A stretch of DNA of 63,039 bases from Planctomycetota bacterium (GCA_020845475.1 JADLFN010000042.1:1-63039); one strand, 5' to 3'. Shown: positions 33,653 to 42,229, counted from the stretch's first letter. Notes: generated by a model from the sequence alone, not told the origin. Numbers and translations: made by a program.

Positions 33653-35209
33653 ATGCGCAATGCGCTGATCTGCATCCTGTTCACAGCCATGTCCGCCGGC
33701 GCGGCTGCGCATCCCTTTGACGACCGCGCACTGATGCACACCAACCTCGCGATCGTGAATGATCGCGACCTGGTGCTGACGATTCTCTACAACTTCACCG
33801 GCGCGGCTTCGAGCTACACAGAGCTGTGGAAGCTGGACTCGAACCAGGACGGGTTTGTATCGCTGGCCGAGCGCGACAAACGCATGCTCGCGCTGGCCCA
33901 GGAACGCCAGGATAACGTTGAACTCAAGATTAACGGCAAGCGCTTGAAGTTGGCCATCGACTCTAGCTCGTTCCAGTGCCTGGACATGGATCATCCCGAG
34001 CGAGATTTTTCAGGCGCACAGAGTTTCCCGACTGACCGTGCGTGGCTGGGATACGCCATGGGCTTCAAGGGAACGGTCACTGAAGCGCCCGCCAGCGGCG
34101 TATTCCAGGGCGAGTTCAGCTTTCTCTCGGTGGGCGAGCGCATCGAGGATCCGGCGCTTCAGTTCAAGGTCTATGATGAGCGGGTCAAGCCCGCGGCCAC
34201 ATTATCCGATGTCACCTGGGACAAACGCGCCAACGGCCCCTACGTATTCTCTTTCCGCTACCTCGCCACCACAAAGCCGGTAAACGGCGAAACGTCGCCG
34301 CCCCCTGAACCCACGCCCGAACCCAAAGCGCAAGCCGCACGCGACGAACTGGACAAGATGCGCCAGGCCCCGCGCGAGGACAAGAACCGCGAGGGTTTCT
34401 TCAGGAAATTGTTCGACAACTTGCGCTCAGGCGAAGGCGATTTCAGCTACTGGTTCTTTGCCCTGGCGTTCGTGTTTGGCTGGGGTGCCTGGCATGCGTT
34501 GCAGCCGGGCCACGGCAAGACGCTCGTGGCGAGCTATCTGATCGGCACACAAGGCCGCAAGTCCGACGCGCTGTTCTTGGGCCTGGTAGTCACGCTCGCG
34601 CACACCAGCGGCGTGATGATTTTGCTGGGCGGCCTGGCCGCCGTGCAGGCCTGGATGCCGGACTTGTTCGAGGATCCAACGAAGTCGCTTTCCGAGTGGA
34701 TCAGCGTGGCCGTGGGCGCAACAATTCTGTTCATGGGCGCGGGCCTGCTGCTAAAGCGCGCCGGCGGTGAAACGCAACACGAGCACGACATCTTCGGCCG
34801 GCACGTGCACGGCGAGGATGACCACGCGCATCAAGAACTCGATCCCAAATTGATGTCACGCTGGGAAATCCTGCGGCTTGGAATTCTCGGCGGCATTGTT
34901 CCCTGTCCGGCGGCGTTCGTGATTGCGCTGATTTCGATTGATCGTCACATGCTCGTCGCGGGGCTGATACTCGTGCTTGTGTTCAGCCTGGGGCTGGCGC
35001 TGGTGCTTTCCACGATCGGGCTCATGCTGGTGGCCACCAAGGGCTACATGCGGGCGCAGCGCAAAGAAAAGCGCGGCGCGGCTTATCGCTTCTTTGAAAC
35101 CAAAGTGCCTGTGATTGGCGCTTTGGTCATTGCGCTGATAGGCTTCACCATGGTGTTGATGGGATTGCTACGCCTGGGCGTGCTTGATCTGGCCACGTTC
35201 ACCGCGTAA
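33653..35209 (+). CDS. Nickel/cobalt transporter of the NicO/RcnA family with a large periplasmic N-terminal domain
   Basis: The protein has 518 residues. A signal peptide (1-19) precedes a ~230-residue exported domain that includes an EF-hand loop, DSNQDGFVSLAE. Six membrane helices follow from about residue 262. HALQPGHGKTLVASYLIG and the following VVTLAHTSGVMILLGG are the NicO signatures with the metal-binding His residues. A His-rich loop lies at about 378-398 (HEHDIFGRHVHGEDDHAH). GGIVPCPAAFVIAL is the third signature. It is predicted to move Ni(II) or Co(II). TAAGAT lies 6 nt before the ATG and no ribosome site is seen. Confidence 0.88.
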   Translation: MRNALICILFTAMSAGAAAHPFDDRALMHTNLAIVNDRDLVLTILYNFTGAASSYTELWKLDSNQDGFVSLAERDKRMLALAQERQDNVELKINGKRLKLAIDSSSFQCLDMDHPERDFSGAQSFPTDRAWLGYAMGFKGTVTEAPASGVFQGEFSFLSVGERIEDPALQFKVYDERVKPAATLSDVTWDKRANGPYVFSFRYLATTKPVNGETSPPPEPTPEPKAQAARDELDKMRQAPREDKNREGFFRKLFDNLRSGEGDFSYWFFALAFVFGWGAWHALQPGHGKTLVASYLIGTQGRKSDALFLGLVVTLAHTSGVMILLGGLAAVQAWMPDLFEDPTKSLSEWISVAVGATILFMGAGLLLKRAGGETQHEHDIFGRHVHGEDDHAHQELDPKLMSRWEILRLGILGGIVPCPAAFVIALISIDRHMLVAGLILVLVFSLGLALVLSTIGLMLVATKGYMRAQRKEKRGAAYRFFETKVPVIGALVIALIGFTMVLMGLLRLGVLDLATFTA

Positions 35210-35270
35210 TTGTTGGGGCTTTCCACCGGGACTGTTCGTAGTAGAACGAAGTTTCCCACAAGGAGAATTC

Positions 35271-36518
35271 ATGAAGCGTATTGCATTGATGGCGTTGGCG
35301 CTGATGCTGCCAACGGCCTTGGTCTGGTCCATGCCGGTACAGGCGGAAGACCCGGCACCCAAGGCGGCGGAAGACGGCGTTGAAACCGCGCGCAAGGCAT
35401 TTGCTGAATACAAGAGCGCGCAGGAAGCGTCCAACAAGGCGCGTGGCGACGCCATGAAGGCCTATCGCGAAGCCAAGGAAGGCGAGGCCAAAGATGCGGC
35501 GGCCGCCAAGTATCAGGAAGTCTCTGATGCAGAAAACGCCAAGGTCAAGGCTGCCAGCGACAAGTTTGTGGAAGCGCTGACCAAGGCTGGCGTTGACAGC
35601 TTTGACGTCGAGAAGGACGCTGACCTGCTCGAGATCGGCCTGATGACCTGGGCCAGCAAGAAGGGTGAAGAAGACCCCAAGGGCGCAGCCGAAATCTACG
35701 AGCTGTTCCTCAAGAAACTGCCCAATGCCAAAGCCGCCCCGTTTGTGCGCACGAGTTACCTGCCGAACGCGCTGATGTCATCGGGCGATTTTGAAGCAGC
35801 CGCCAAGCGCATCGGCGAGCTGGCAAAGCAGGGCGACGAGAAATACGCGCCCTCGCTCAACATGATGCTGGGCGACATCAAGGCCATTCAGGGCGACATC
35901 GAAGGCGCGCAGAAGATTTACGCCGAAGTGCTCAAGTCGATTCCTGAAAAGCTTGAGCGCAACGACCCGCGCAGCAGCGTCAAGCGCTACATTGATCCCA
36001 AGATCGCGCTGATTGGCAAACAGGCGCCCGAGATTGATTCCAAGACCTGGCTGGGCGGCGAAGCACAGCCGCTGAGCAAACTCAAGGGCACCGTGGTTCT
36101 GATTGACGTGTGGGCAACGTGGTGAGGCCCATGCAAATCAGGCATGCCGGGATTGCATGCCCTCCAGAACAAGCTCGCCAAGAAGGGTTTCACGATTCTG
36201 GGCGTTACCCAGTTCTTTGCCACGGGCTCACTGCCCGCGACGGAAGGCGACATGAAAGCGAAGCTGTCCAAGACCACGCCGGTCAAGGACATGACCGACA
36301 AGACATTCCTTGAGCACCTCAAGACTTTCCATGAACGCGTGCAGCCCAGCTATCCGTTCGTGGTTGCCAGCAAGGAAGAAGTCGGCGCCTACAAAGTGCC
36401 CGGCTATCCCACGCTTTACATCGTGGACAAGCAAGGCCGCGTCGTTTACGTGCAGGTTGGCGGCGGCCGCGACAAGATTCTCGAGGCTGTGATCGAGAAG
36501 CAGTTGGCAGCGAAGTAA
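35271..36518 (+). CDS. Exported thioredoxin-fold selenoprotein (U-G-P-C active site)
   Basis: The frame is 415 residues with TGA codon 285 read as Sec. A signal peptide (1-25) is followed by a helical, charged and TPR-like region (30-235). A TlpA/ResA-type domain starts near 247: IGKQAPEIDSKTWLG, TVVLIDVWATW, then U285-G-P-C288-KSGMPGLHALQNKLA, and the cis-Pro region GAYKVPGYPTLYIVDKQGRV. The TGA stands exactly at the first Cys of the WATWCGPC motif and the frame continues for 130 more residues of unmistakable thioredoxin fold. A hairpin with SECIS geometry follows. AAGGAG is the ribosome site. A normal caller would stop at 36125 and lose the active site. Confidence 0.88.
36123..36161 (+). 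promoter_or_regulatory. In-frame TGA and SECIS-like hairpin of the thioredoxin gene
   Basis: TGA at 36123-36125. GGCATGC (36141-36147) and GCATGCC (36155-36161) pair perfectly around the loop CGGGATT, which begins 22 nt after the TGA. G occurs in the first two loop bases. Spacing, stem and loop fit known bacterial SECIS elements. Confidence 0.7.
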
Positions 36519-36534
36519 CTTTCAGCGACAAAAC

Positions 36535-36556
36535 GGGGCGGGCTTCGGCCCGCCCC
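36535..36556. terminator. Bidirectional intrinsic terminator
   Basis: GGGGCGGGC, TTCG, GCCCGCCCC. On the minus strand it is followed by GTTTTG. It lies between two converging genes. Confidence 0.7.
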
Positions 36557-36577
36557 GCTTGATTTCAGGCCCGCACA

Positions 36578-37723
36578 TCAGGCTGCGTCCACGTTCAACC
36601 GATCAAACAGCGCATCCCAGCCATTGACCTTGGCCTGCACCGTCATGGGCTCGCCGCGGCGCAGGTTCACGACATCGCGATCGCGCGACTTGGGAAAGCG
36701 CACCGCCACTTTCGTGCTCAAACCATTGATCGTGCCCAGCACCGTGCGGCCGTCCCTGAGATTTTCGGGCACGTCAAAGCTGCTGGTGTAATCGACACGG
36801 TCGATCACGACCGGAACTGAGACCGGCCGCGCCTTGAGTTTTTCCAGCAGCGCATCACGCTCGGTGCTGCCCAGCGAGCTATCGCCCAGTTTATCGAAGA
36901 GCACAAACGTGCCGCCGTCGCCTCGCGGCGTGTTGTCGGGCTTGGGGCCGGGCAGGGCGGCCTTTGGAGCAGCTTTCCTGGGTGCCTGGGCGGCCTTGGG
37001 TGGCGCGGCCGCCACCGGCAGCTCGACGGGCGCCATGGCCGGTGCGGGCGCGGCCTGCGCGGGCGGCGCACCCACGCCGCAAATGCCGTGAAGCACCTGC
37101 ACCAGTTGCACGCAGGCCACGAGCGTGGTGTACATCACGGCGAGGTCGCTGATGAACCCGTTCTTCTCCACGAGCACGCGGTTGGCGTCGAGCACGAAAT
37201 TGGGCTGGCGCGAGAGCATGTCAAACAATGCGCCGCGCACGGCGGGAATCGTGACCAGTCGGTGCACATCCGCGGGGTTGTTGCCCTTGAACACGAAGGA
37301 GGCGTCAAGCTGCTGGTCGCCAATCTGAATATCCTGGCCTCCGAAAAACACGCCCACCTTCGAAAAGATCGTTTCCTGATAGATCTGCAATCCATAGGGC
37401 ATGACGCCGCCGGCGAGCATGGCCTGGAACTGCGTGTAAGTGTGGCGGTTCTTGCCCGAGCCGCGCGTGACCGTGCCGATGTGAACGTAAACGCCGTCGA
37501 ACCACCCGGACATGTGCGATTGGCTGCCCCAGCCAGCGGGATTGTGAATCAGGCCATAGGTGCGCGCGAACTGCACCCAGCGTTCTTTGGCCTTTTTGTG
37601 CGAGTAAATGGCAAACGCAAAGATGCCCACGAAAAACGCGATGAAGATCGGCAGCACGAGAAAGCCGGCAATCTCATTTTTCGCCAGCGGCAGCAGCTCA
37701 GCGAGCATCATGATCATGTTCAT
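36578..37723 (-). CDS. Membrane-anchored protein with C-terminal domain shared with its neighbour
   Basis: The protein has 381 residues. One membrane helix (about 18-42) is followed by a soluble region to about residue 215, with few Cys (e.g. HGICGVG). A Pro/Ala-rich linker covers about 217-268. The C-terminal ~110 residues run FDKLGDSSLGSTERDALLEK through SFDVPENLRDGRTVLGTING to VNGWDALFDRLNVD. That last domain is repeated as the whole protein encoded next (37740-38135). No family is recognised. ATG 37723 is supported by GGGAGAGG upstream. Confidence 0.7.
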   Translation of the reverse strand: MNMIMMLAELLPLAKNEIAGFLVLPIFIAFFVGIFAFAIYSHKKAKERWVQFARTYGLIHNPAGWGSQSHMSGWFDGVYVHIGTVTRGSGKNRHTYTQFQAMLAGGVMPYGLQIYQETIFSKVGVFFGGQDIQIGDQQLDASFVFKGNNPADVHRLVTIPAVRGALFDMLSRQPNFVLDANRVLVEKNGFISDLAVMYTTLVACVQLVQVLHGICGVGAPPAQAAPAPAMAPVELPVAAAPPKAAQAPRKAAPKAALPGPKPDNTPRGDGGTFVLFDKLGDSSLGSTERDALLEKLKARPVSVPVVIDRVDYTSSFDVPENLRDGRTVLGTINGLSTKVAVRFPKSRDRDVVNLRRGEPMTVQAKVNGWDALFDRLNVDAA

Positions 37724-37739
37724 GGCGCCTCTCCCACTC

Positions 37740-38135
37740 TCAGATCACGTCGATGATCAGCCGGTCAAAGAGTGCATCCCAGCCTGAAACCTGGCCGCGC
37801 ACGCGCATCGACAGGCCCGGCGCGGTTTCATCCAGCTCACCGTTGCGGCTTGAGGCAAAGCGCGCCGCCACTTTCAACTTTGTGCCTTCGACAGTGGCCA
37901 GGAGCGTGCGCCCCTGGCGGATTGCCTCGGGCATGTCAAACCCGCCCGCCGTTTGTTCTACGCGTTCAACCATCAAAGGCGCGGCCACGGGCTTGCCGAT
38001 CAATGCCGCCACCAGTTTGTCACGTTCGGCAAACGAAGTGGCGGGATCCATGAGTCGGATGACAAGCGTACCCAGCGCAGCCTCCGAACGGGACGGCTGC
38101 GGCGGGGTGGCCTTCGGCTTTGGCGAGTGCTTCAT
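37740..38135 (-). CDS. Small paralogue of the C-terminal domain of the adjacent membrane protein
   Basis: The protein has 131 residues. FDMPEAIRQGRTLLATVEGT and VSGWDALFDRLIIDV align with FDVPENLRDGRTVLGTINGL and VNGWDALFDRLNVD of the next gene. The order of segments is the same throughout. Strand pattern suggests a small beta-barrel (OB-like) domain; this is a guess. It probably arose by tandem duplication and precedes its paralogue in the same operon by 16 nt. Confidence 0.68.
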   Translation of the reverse strand: MKHSPKPKATPPQPSRSEAALGTLVIRLMDPATSFAERDKLVAALIGKPVAAPLMVERVEQTAGGFDMPEAIRQGRTLLATVEGTKLKVAARFASSRNGELDETAPGLSMRVRGQVSGWDALFDRLIIDVI

Positions 38136-38207
38136 GGCTTTCTCTCAATGAAGCATGGCCTGTGGTGTGCGTCGCGTCGATTCGAAACCAGCCTGCTGTT
38201 TAGAACG

Positions 38208-39050
38208 CTACTTGCCCTTGGAATCCTCGACGTTGCCAAACTTCTTCTCCAGGATTTCGCGTACCGCCTTGATGAAGCCGCGCGCTGTCTCCTGTTGCGG
38301 CTTGTTGTCATTGAGCGAACGCACGCGCACCGAAACCTTGCAACGCACGACGTTCTGCTCGTTGCGGTCATAGACCCAGCCCTGCACGTCGTCGCCCTTG
38401 GTTTCGAGCTTGCTCTTGCGCACGCCGGTGATGAACGCCTTCTGCTCGTCATACTCCTTGACCTCGCCGTTCTCTGCCACGACCTGCTTGAGCGCCTCGA
38501 GCGCGTCTTTGCGTTGAACCTTGAAATAGCCCACGGCCTCGTCATCAAGGACCGCCGGCTCGGAGCCCACGATCACGCTGTTGTCCTTGGGCTTGTGGCC
38601 GCCCTGCATGGCAATCAGCGTGCGATGCACGGCAAAGCAATATGCACGCGCGGTGTCAGGCCGCCCGCCGTCAACCGCCGCGCCGGGGTAGCGAACGTGG
38701 ACAATCAGCTTGGCGCGCGGCTTTTCCTTCGTGCTCTTGTCGTAAACGCGGCCGTTGAAGTTGTCGTGTGTGGTTTCGCCCGCGGCCTTGTTCAGGCGCT
38801 TGCCGGAAAGCGACATTTCGTCAACGTTGGTCTTCTCAATCTCGCCGTTGTCGAGCGCGACGAGGCGGAAGGCCTCAAACACGTCCTGGGGCGTGGCGTT
38901 GTAATCCAGCGCATAACCGTCGTCGCTCTCAGGCTCGCCCCAGCCAATGGCGATGCCGGTGGGCAGCGCATCGGGCGCGGATTCACAGGCGGTCACGGCC
39001 AACAGCAGCATTCCGGCCAAAGGCAGCGTCAGGCAAAGTACGCGATTCAT
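38208..39050 (-). CDS. Lipoprotein with two repeated domains, function unknown
   Basis: The protein has 280 residues. MNRVLCLTLPLAGMLLLAVTAC is a lipoprotein signal with Cys at the lipobox. Two copies of a ~100-residue unit follow: VFEAFRLVALDNGEIEKTNV ... and ALEALKQVVAENGEVKEYDE ..., each continuing to a segment like GRVYDKST or GWVYDRNE then KLIVHVRY or KVSVRVRS. The pattern resembles DUF3568-type lipoproteins. ATG 39050 is chosen because the lipoprotein signal begins there; the frame upstream overlaps the adenosyltransferase gene. Confidence 0.72.
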   Translation of the reverse strand: MNRVLCLTLPLAGMLLLAVTACESAPDALPTGIAIGWGEPESDDGYALDYNATPQDVFEAFRLVALDNGEIEKTNVDEMSLSGKRLNKAAGETTHDNFNGRVYDKSTKEKPRAKLIVHVRYPGAAVDGGRPDTARAYCFAVHRTLIAMQGGHKPKDNSVIVGSEPAVLDDEAVGYFKVQRKDALEALKQVVAENGEVKEYDEQKAFITGVRKSKLETKGDDVQGWVYDRNEQNVVRCKVSVRVRSLNDNKPQQETARGFIKAVREILEKKFGNVEDSKGK

Positions 39051-39058
39051 TTTCTTCC

Positions 39059-39622
39059 TTATGAGGTTCTCGGGGCCCACGGGGTTTCTTTGATACCCGC
39101 GCGCATGTTGGCCACGCGTGCGGCAGTAAACAACCAATCAGAAAGCCGATTCAGGTACCTAACGGGTGCCGCAAAGCGTGGTGCGTCCTTGGGACGCGAT
39201 GCGCGCAAACCGACAACCTCGCGCTCGGCGCGGCGGCACACCGTGCGCGCCAGGTGCAGCCACGAGGCCATAGGCGAGCCGCCGGGGAGCACAAAGTTCT
39301 TGAGCGGCTCCAGTTCGGCGTCCCATTGGTCAATCTGCTGCTCCATGCGCCCAACGGCGCCGGCATCGAGCGCAGGCAGTTTCATGGCTGCGTTGCCGTC
39401 CTGCGCGGCCAGATGCGAGCCAAGCGCAAAGAGCTCCGATTGGTGCGCGCTCAGCATCGAAGACAGCTCGGCGTCAATGCCATGGGCGATGCAAAGGCCA
39501 AGCACGGCGTTGAGCTCATCAACGGCGCCATAGGCCTGCACGCGATCGTCGCTCTTGACCACGCGCGTGCCGCCAATCAGGCCGGTCAATCCGTCATCAC
39601 CCGTGCGGGTGTAAATCTTCAT
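39059..39622 (-). CDS. Cob(I)alamin adenosyltransferase, PduO type
   Basis: The protein has 187 residues. MKIYTRTGDDGLTGLIGG is the ATP-binding N-terminus of PduO/ATR enzymes. VQAYGAVDELNAVLG, FVLPGGSPMASWLHLARTVCRRAERE and VRYLNRLSDWLFTAARVANM are the remaining conserved helices. It converts cob(I)alamin to adenosylcobalamin. TACAAT lies 6 nt before the ATG with no ribosome site between, suggesting leaderless mRNA. The lipoprotein gene follows after 8 nt. Confidence 0.92.
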   Translation of the reverse strand: MKIYTRTGDDGLTGLIGGTRVVKSDDRVQAYGAVDELNAVLGLCIAHGIDAELSSMLSAHQSELFALGSHLAAQDGNAAMKLPALDAGAVGRMEQQIDQWDAELEPLKNFVLPGGSPMASWLHLARTVCRRAEREVVGLRASRPKDAPRFAAPVRYLNRLSDWLFTAARVANMRAGIKETPWAPRTS

Positions 39623-39865
39623 GGCGCGATTGTAGGGCGAGCTCCGTTGCCCGTCTACGCGCGGGGCACAAGAGAGGAAAAATCACCGCAACGCCGCGCC
39701 GGGCGCGCGTGTAGGTCAGCCGCAGGACCGGAAGAAATCTTCATCGAATCTGCGCCCTTCCGTGCTTGCCCTGCAAAGGCTGTTGTCCTTGAATCCACGC
39801 GCGGTTTGTGTTGTAGAATGAGGATCTGTCAAAGCGGGCTCGATTCAGAACTCATTGGAGCGTGC

Positions 39866-40894
39866 ATGGCCATAGCGAAAATTGCAATCAACGGGTTTGG
39901 GCGCATCGGGCGCATCGTCACGCGTATTGCCAAGTTGCGGCGGCAGTTTGACGTCGTCGCCGTCAACGACCTCGCCGAGCCTGAGGCCCTGGCCTACGCG
40001 TTCAAATACGACAGCATTCATGGCATCTACCCCGGCGAAGTCGAGGTCAAGGGCGACACCATGACCGTCGATGGCGACCCCTTCAAAGTTCTCAGCGAGA
40101 AGGACCCCGCCAAGCTGCCGTGGCGCGAACTGGGCGCCGATTACGTCATCGAGAGCACGGGCAAGTTCCGCAAGCTCGATGAATTGAACGTTCACTTAAA
40201 GCAAGGCGCGCGGCGCGTGATCGTCACCGTGCCCACGAAGGACTTCCTTGAGAGCACCGTGGTGCTCGGCGTCAACGACCGCGTCATCACCAAGGACGCC
40301 AAGATCATCTCCAACGCCAGTTGCACTACCAATTGCGCGGCCCCCATGGCGCTGGTGCTTGAGGAAACCTTTGGCATCAAGCGCGGCTTGATGAACACGA
40401 TCCACGCCTACACCAACGACCAGCGCCTGGTCGATATGCCGCACAAGGATTTCCGCCGTTCGCGCAACGCGGCCACGAACATCATCCCTACGGAAACCGG
40501 CGCGGCCAAGGCTGTCGGCCTGGTGATCCCGTCGCTCAAGGGCAAACTCGATGGTCTGGCCATGCGCGTGCCCGTGCCTGACGGCAGCGTGGTCGATCTC
40601 ACGGTCGAACTGAAGAAGTCCGCAACCGCCGAAGAAATCAACGCGGCCATGAAAGCCGCCAGTGAAGGGCGTCTCAAGGGCATCATGCAGTATTGCACCG
40701 ACCCCATCGTGTCGAGCGACATCGTGGGCAACTCGCACTCGTGCATCTTCGACGCCGAATTGACACAGGTGATCGACGGCAGCTTTGCGAAAGTGATCGG
40801 CTGGTACGACAACGAATGGGGCTACTCCACGCGCGTCGAAGATCTGATCGTCAAGGTGGCAATGATGGACGGCCTGACGGCGAATCTTAAGTAA
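39866..40894 (+). CDS. gap: Glyceraldehyde-3-phosphate dehydrogenase, type I
   Basis: The protein has 342 residues. AKIAINGFGRIGRIVTRI binds NAD; SNASCTTNCAAP holds the catalytic Cys; NTIHAYTNDQRLVD the catalytic His; NIIPTETGAAKAVGLVIPSL and WYDNEWGYSTRV close the fold. It oxidises glyceraldehyde 3-phosphate in glycolysis or the reverse. Phosphofructokinase lies 196 nt downstream beyond a long inverted repeat. ATG 39866 gives the canonical N-terminus; the open frame further upstream is antisense to the adenosyltransferase gene. Confidence 0.96.
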   Translation: MAIAKIAINGFGRIGRIVTRIAKLRRQFDVVAVNDLAEPEALAYAFKYDSIHGIYPGEVEVKGDTMTVDGDPFKVLSEKDPAKLPWRELGADYVIESTGKFRKLDELNVHLKQGARRVIVTVPTKDFLESTVVLGVNDRVITKDAKIISNASCTTNCAAPMALVLEETFGIKRGLMNTIHAYTNDQRLVDMPHKDFRRSRNAATNIIPTETGAAKAVGLVIPSLKGKLDGLAMRVPVPDGSVVDLTVELKKSATAEEINAAMKAASEGRLKGIMQYCTDPIVSSDIVGNSHSCIFDAELTQVIDGSFAKVIGWYDNEWGYSTRVEDLIVKVAMMDGLTANLK

Positions 40895-40902
40895 GGCCTC
40901 CG

Positions 40903-41083
40903 CCACGGAGAACACGGAATTCACGGAGAACGGCAACGGCGTTGAATCCGCAGATATACACGGATTGACACGGATTCAAAATGCAACAACATCTGTGTTC
41001 ATCCGCGTTCATCTGTGGTTCGGTTGTGTTGGCTTTTGCAGTCGGTTTTAGGCTGTCCTCCGTGAACTCCGTGTCCTCCGTGG
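40903..41083. repeat. Long nested inverted repeat of CACGGA and CACGGATT units
   Basis: The outer arms are CCACGGAGAACACGGAATTC (left) and CCTCCGTGAACTCCGTGTCC (right). The inner arms are CGCAGATATACACGGATTG and CATCCGCGTTCATCTGTGG. Each arm is a run of imperfect direct repeats. The element fills the gap between gap and pfkA and could fold into one long hairpin of about 180 nt. Confidence 0.75.
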
Positions 41084-41090
41084 CTAACCC

Positions 41091-42119
41091 ATGAAACGAA
41101 TCGGCGTCATTACCAGCGGTGGCGATGCTCCGGGCACCAACGCCTGTGTGCGCACCATTGCGCGGCGCGGCTTTGCCGAGGGCATCGAAGTTCACGGCAT
41201 CTTTGATTCCTGGGACGGCCTTTTGTCGGGCAACGTGCGGGCCTTGACGCGTCAAGATGTGGCCGGGATTGTGCAGCGCGCGGGCACGATTCTGCGCAGC
41301 GCGCGCAGCACGCTTTTGACCAAGCCCGGCGACGCGCAGCTGGCGATTGCGGCCTTGGCCAAGGCGGGCATCGAGGGTTTGATCATCGTCGGCGGCAACG
41401 GCTCGCAAAGCGGCGCGCACGTGCTGGCTCAGGCGGGCTTTCCGGTCATTGGCGTGCCCAAGACGATTGACAACGACCTTGTCGGCACGGATTTCAGCGT
41501 CGGTTTTTTCACCGCCGCCGAGGTGGCCACGAACGCGCTGGACAACCTGCGCGCGACAGCCGAGGCGCACTCGCGCGTGATGATCGTTGAAAGTATGGGC
41601 CGCGACGCGGGCTGGATTGCCGTCGAGGCCGGCATCGCCGGCGGCGCGGACCTCGTGCTGATTCCCGAGCACGAATTCACACTCGATGGCATCTGCGAGC
41701 GCCTGCGCGTGCGCCACGATGTGCACAAGCGCAACTACAGCATCGTGATCATCGCCGAGGGCGCCATGGATACGCACAAGAAACTCGACCCGCGCCGCGG
41801 CACCAAAGATGTCAACGCGAGGCCAAGGCTCGGCGGCGTGGGCACCATGCTCGCGCTGGAGATCGAGCGCCGCCTTGGCTACAACGCGCGCTGCACCACG
41901 CTTGGCTACCTGCAACGCTGCGCCACACCCATCGCCGTTGATCGCGTGCTGGCCACGCGCCTCTCCGACTTCGCCTACGATCTGCTCAAGGAAGGCAAGA
42001 GCGGCGTCATGGCCGCGCTGGCCGGCCGGGAGCTGGAAGCCGTGCCACTGGCCCAGATCGCGGGCAAGACCAAGCGCGTGACGGACGACTACTTCCGCCT
42101 GGCGGAAATTTTCGGCTAG
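41091..42119 (+). CDS. pfkA: 6-phosphofructokinase
   Basis: The protein has 342 residues. It aligns with E. coli PfkA numbering with little shift: GG at 11-12, R72, G104, K124, D127 and D129 in PKTIDND, and VESMGRDAGWIA. Position 104 is Gly, as in ATP users, not Asp as in PPi users. Position 103, normally Asp (GGDGS), is Asn here (VGGNGSQSG), which is unusual since D103 helps position MgATP. It phosphorylates fructose 6-phosphate. The palindrome TTGACGCGTCAA lies within the gene at 41244-41255. Confidence 0.92.
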   Translation: MKRIGVITSGGDAPGTNACVRTIARRGFAEGIEVHGIFDSWDGLLSGNVRALTRQDVAGIVQRAGTILRSARSTLLTKPGDAQLAIAALAKAGIEGLIIVGGNGSQSGAHVLAQAGFPVIGVPKTIDNDLVGTDFSVGFFTAAEVATNALDNLRATAEAHSRVMIVESMGRDAGWIAVEAGIAGGADLVLIPEHEFTLDGICERLRVRHDVHKRNYSIVIIAEGAMDTHKKLDPRRGTKDVNARPRLGGVGTMLALEIERRLGYNARCTTLGYLQRCATPIAVDRVLATRLSDFAYDLLKEGKSGVMAALAGRELEAVPLAQIAGKTKRVTDDYFRLAEIFG

Positions 42120-42122
42120 AGC

Positions 42123-42195
42123 ATTTTCGGAGTTAGTCCGCAGGCTCTCGCTCGCGGCGAACTTCGCGATACCTCTGCGGACTGACTCCGAAAAG
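42123..42195. repeat. Long imperfect hairpin downstream of pfkA
   Basis: TTTTCGGAGTTAGTCCGCAG pairs with CTGCGGACTGACTCCGAAAA, about 19 of 20 positions, across a ~30-nt GC-rich loop. It may be a REPIN-like element or an RNA-stabilising structure. Confidence 0.6.
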
Positions 42196-42206
42196 CCTTA
42201 AACGCA

Positions 42207-42229
42207 ACCGGGGCCGCTTCGGCCCCGGT
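42207..42229. terminator. Possible bidirectional terminator between pfkA and smc
   Basis: ACCGGGGCCG, CTT, CGGCCCCGGT: ten perfect pairs. The T-tract is weak on both strands, so termination strength is uncertain. The flanking genes converge here. Confidence 0.5.

Noticed and set aside
32531..33994. A 487-codon minus-strand frame over the end of cysG and the chelatase gene
   Set aside because: Shadow of convincing plus-strand genes; composition is Arg/His/Ala-rich without motifs.
14496..36125. TGA read as Trp throughout (alternative genetic code)
   Set aside because: TGA is clearly used as a real stop at the ends of trpD, trpC, trpF, aroF and cysG, with the next gene starting at once, so general reassignment does not fit.
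37953..39533. A long plus-strand frame across the lipoprotein and adenosyltransferase genes
   Set aside because: It is the mirror of two well-supported minus-strand genes and has no domain of its own.
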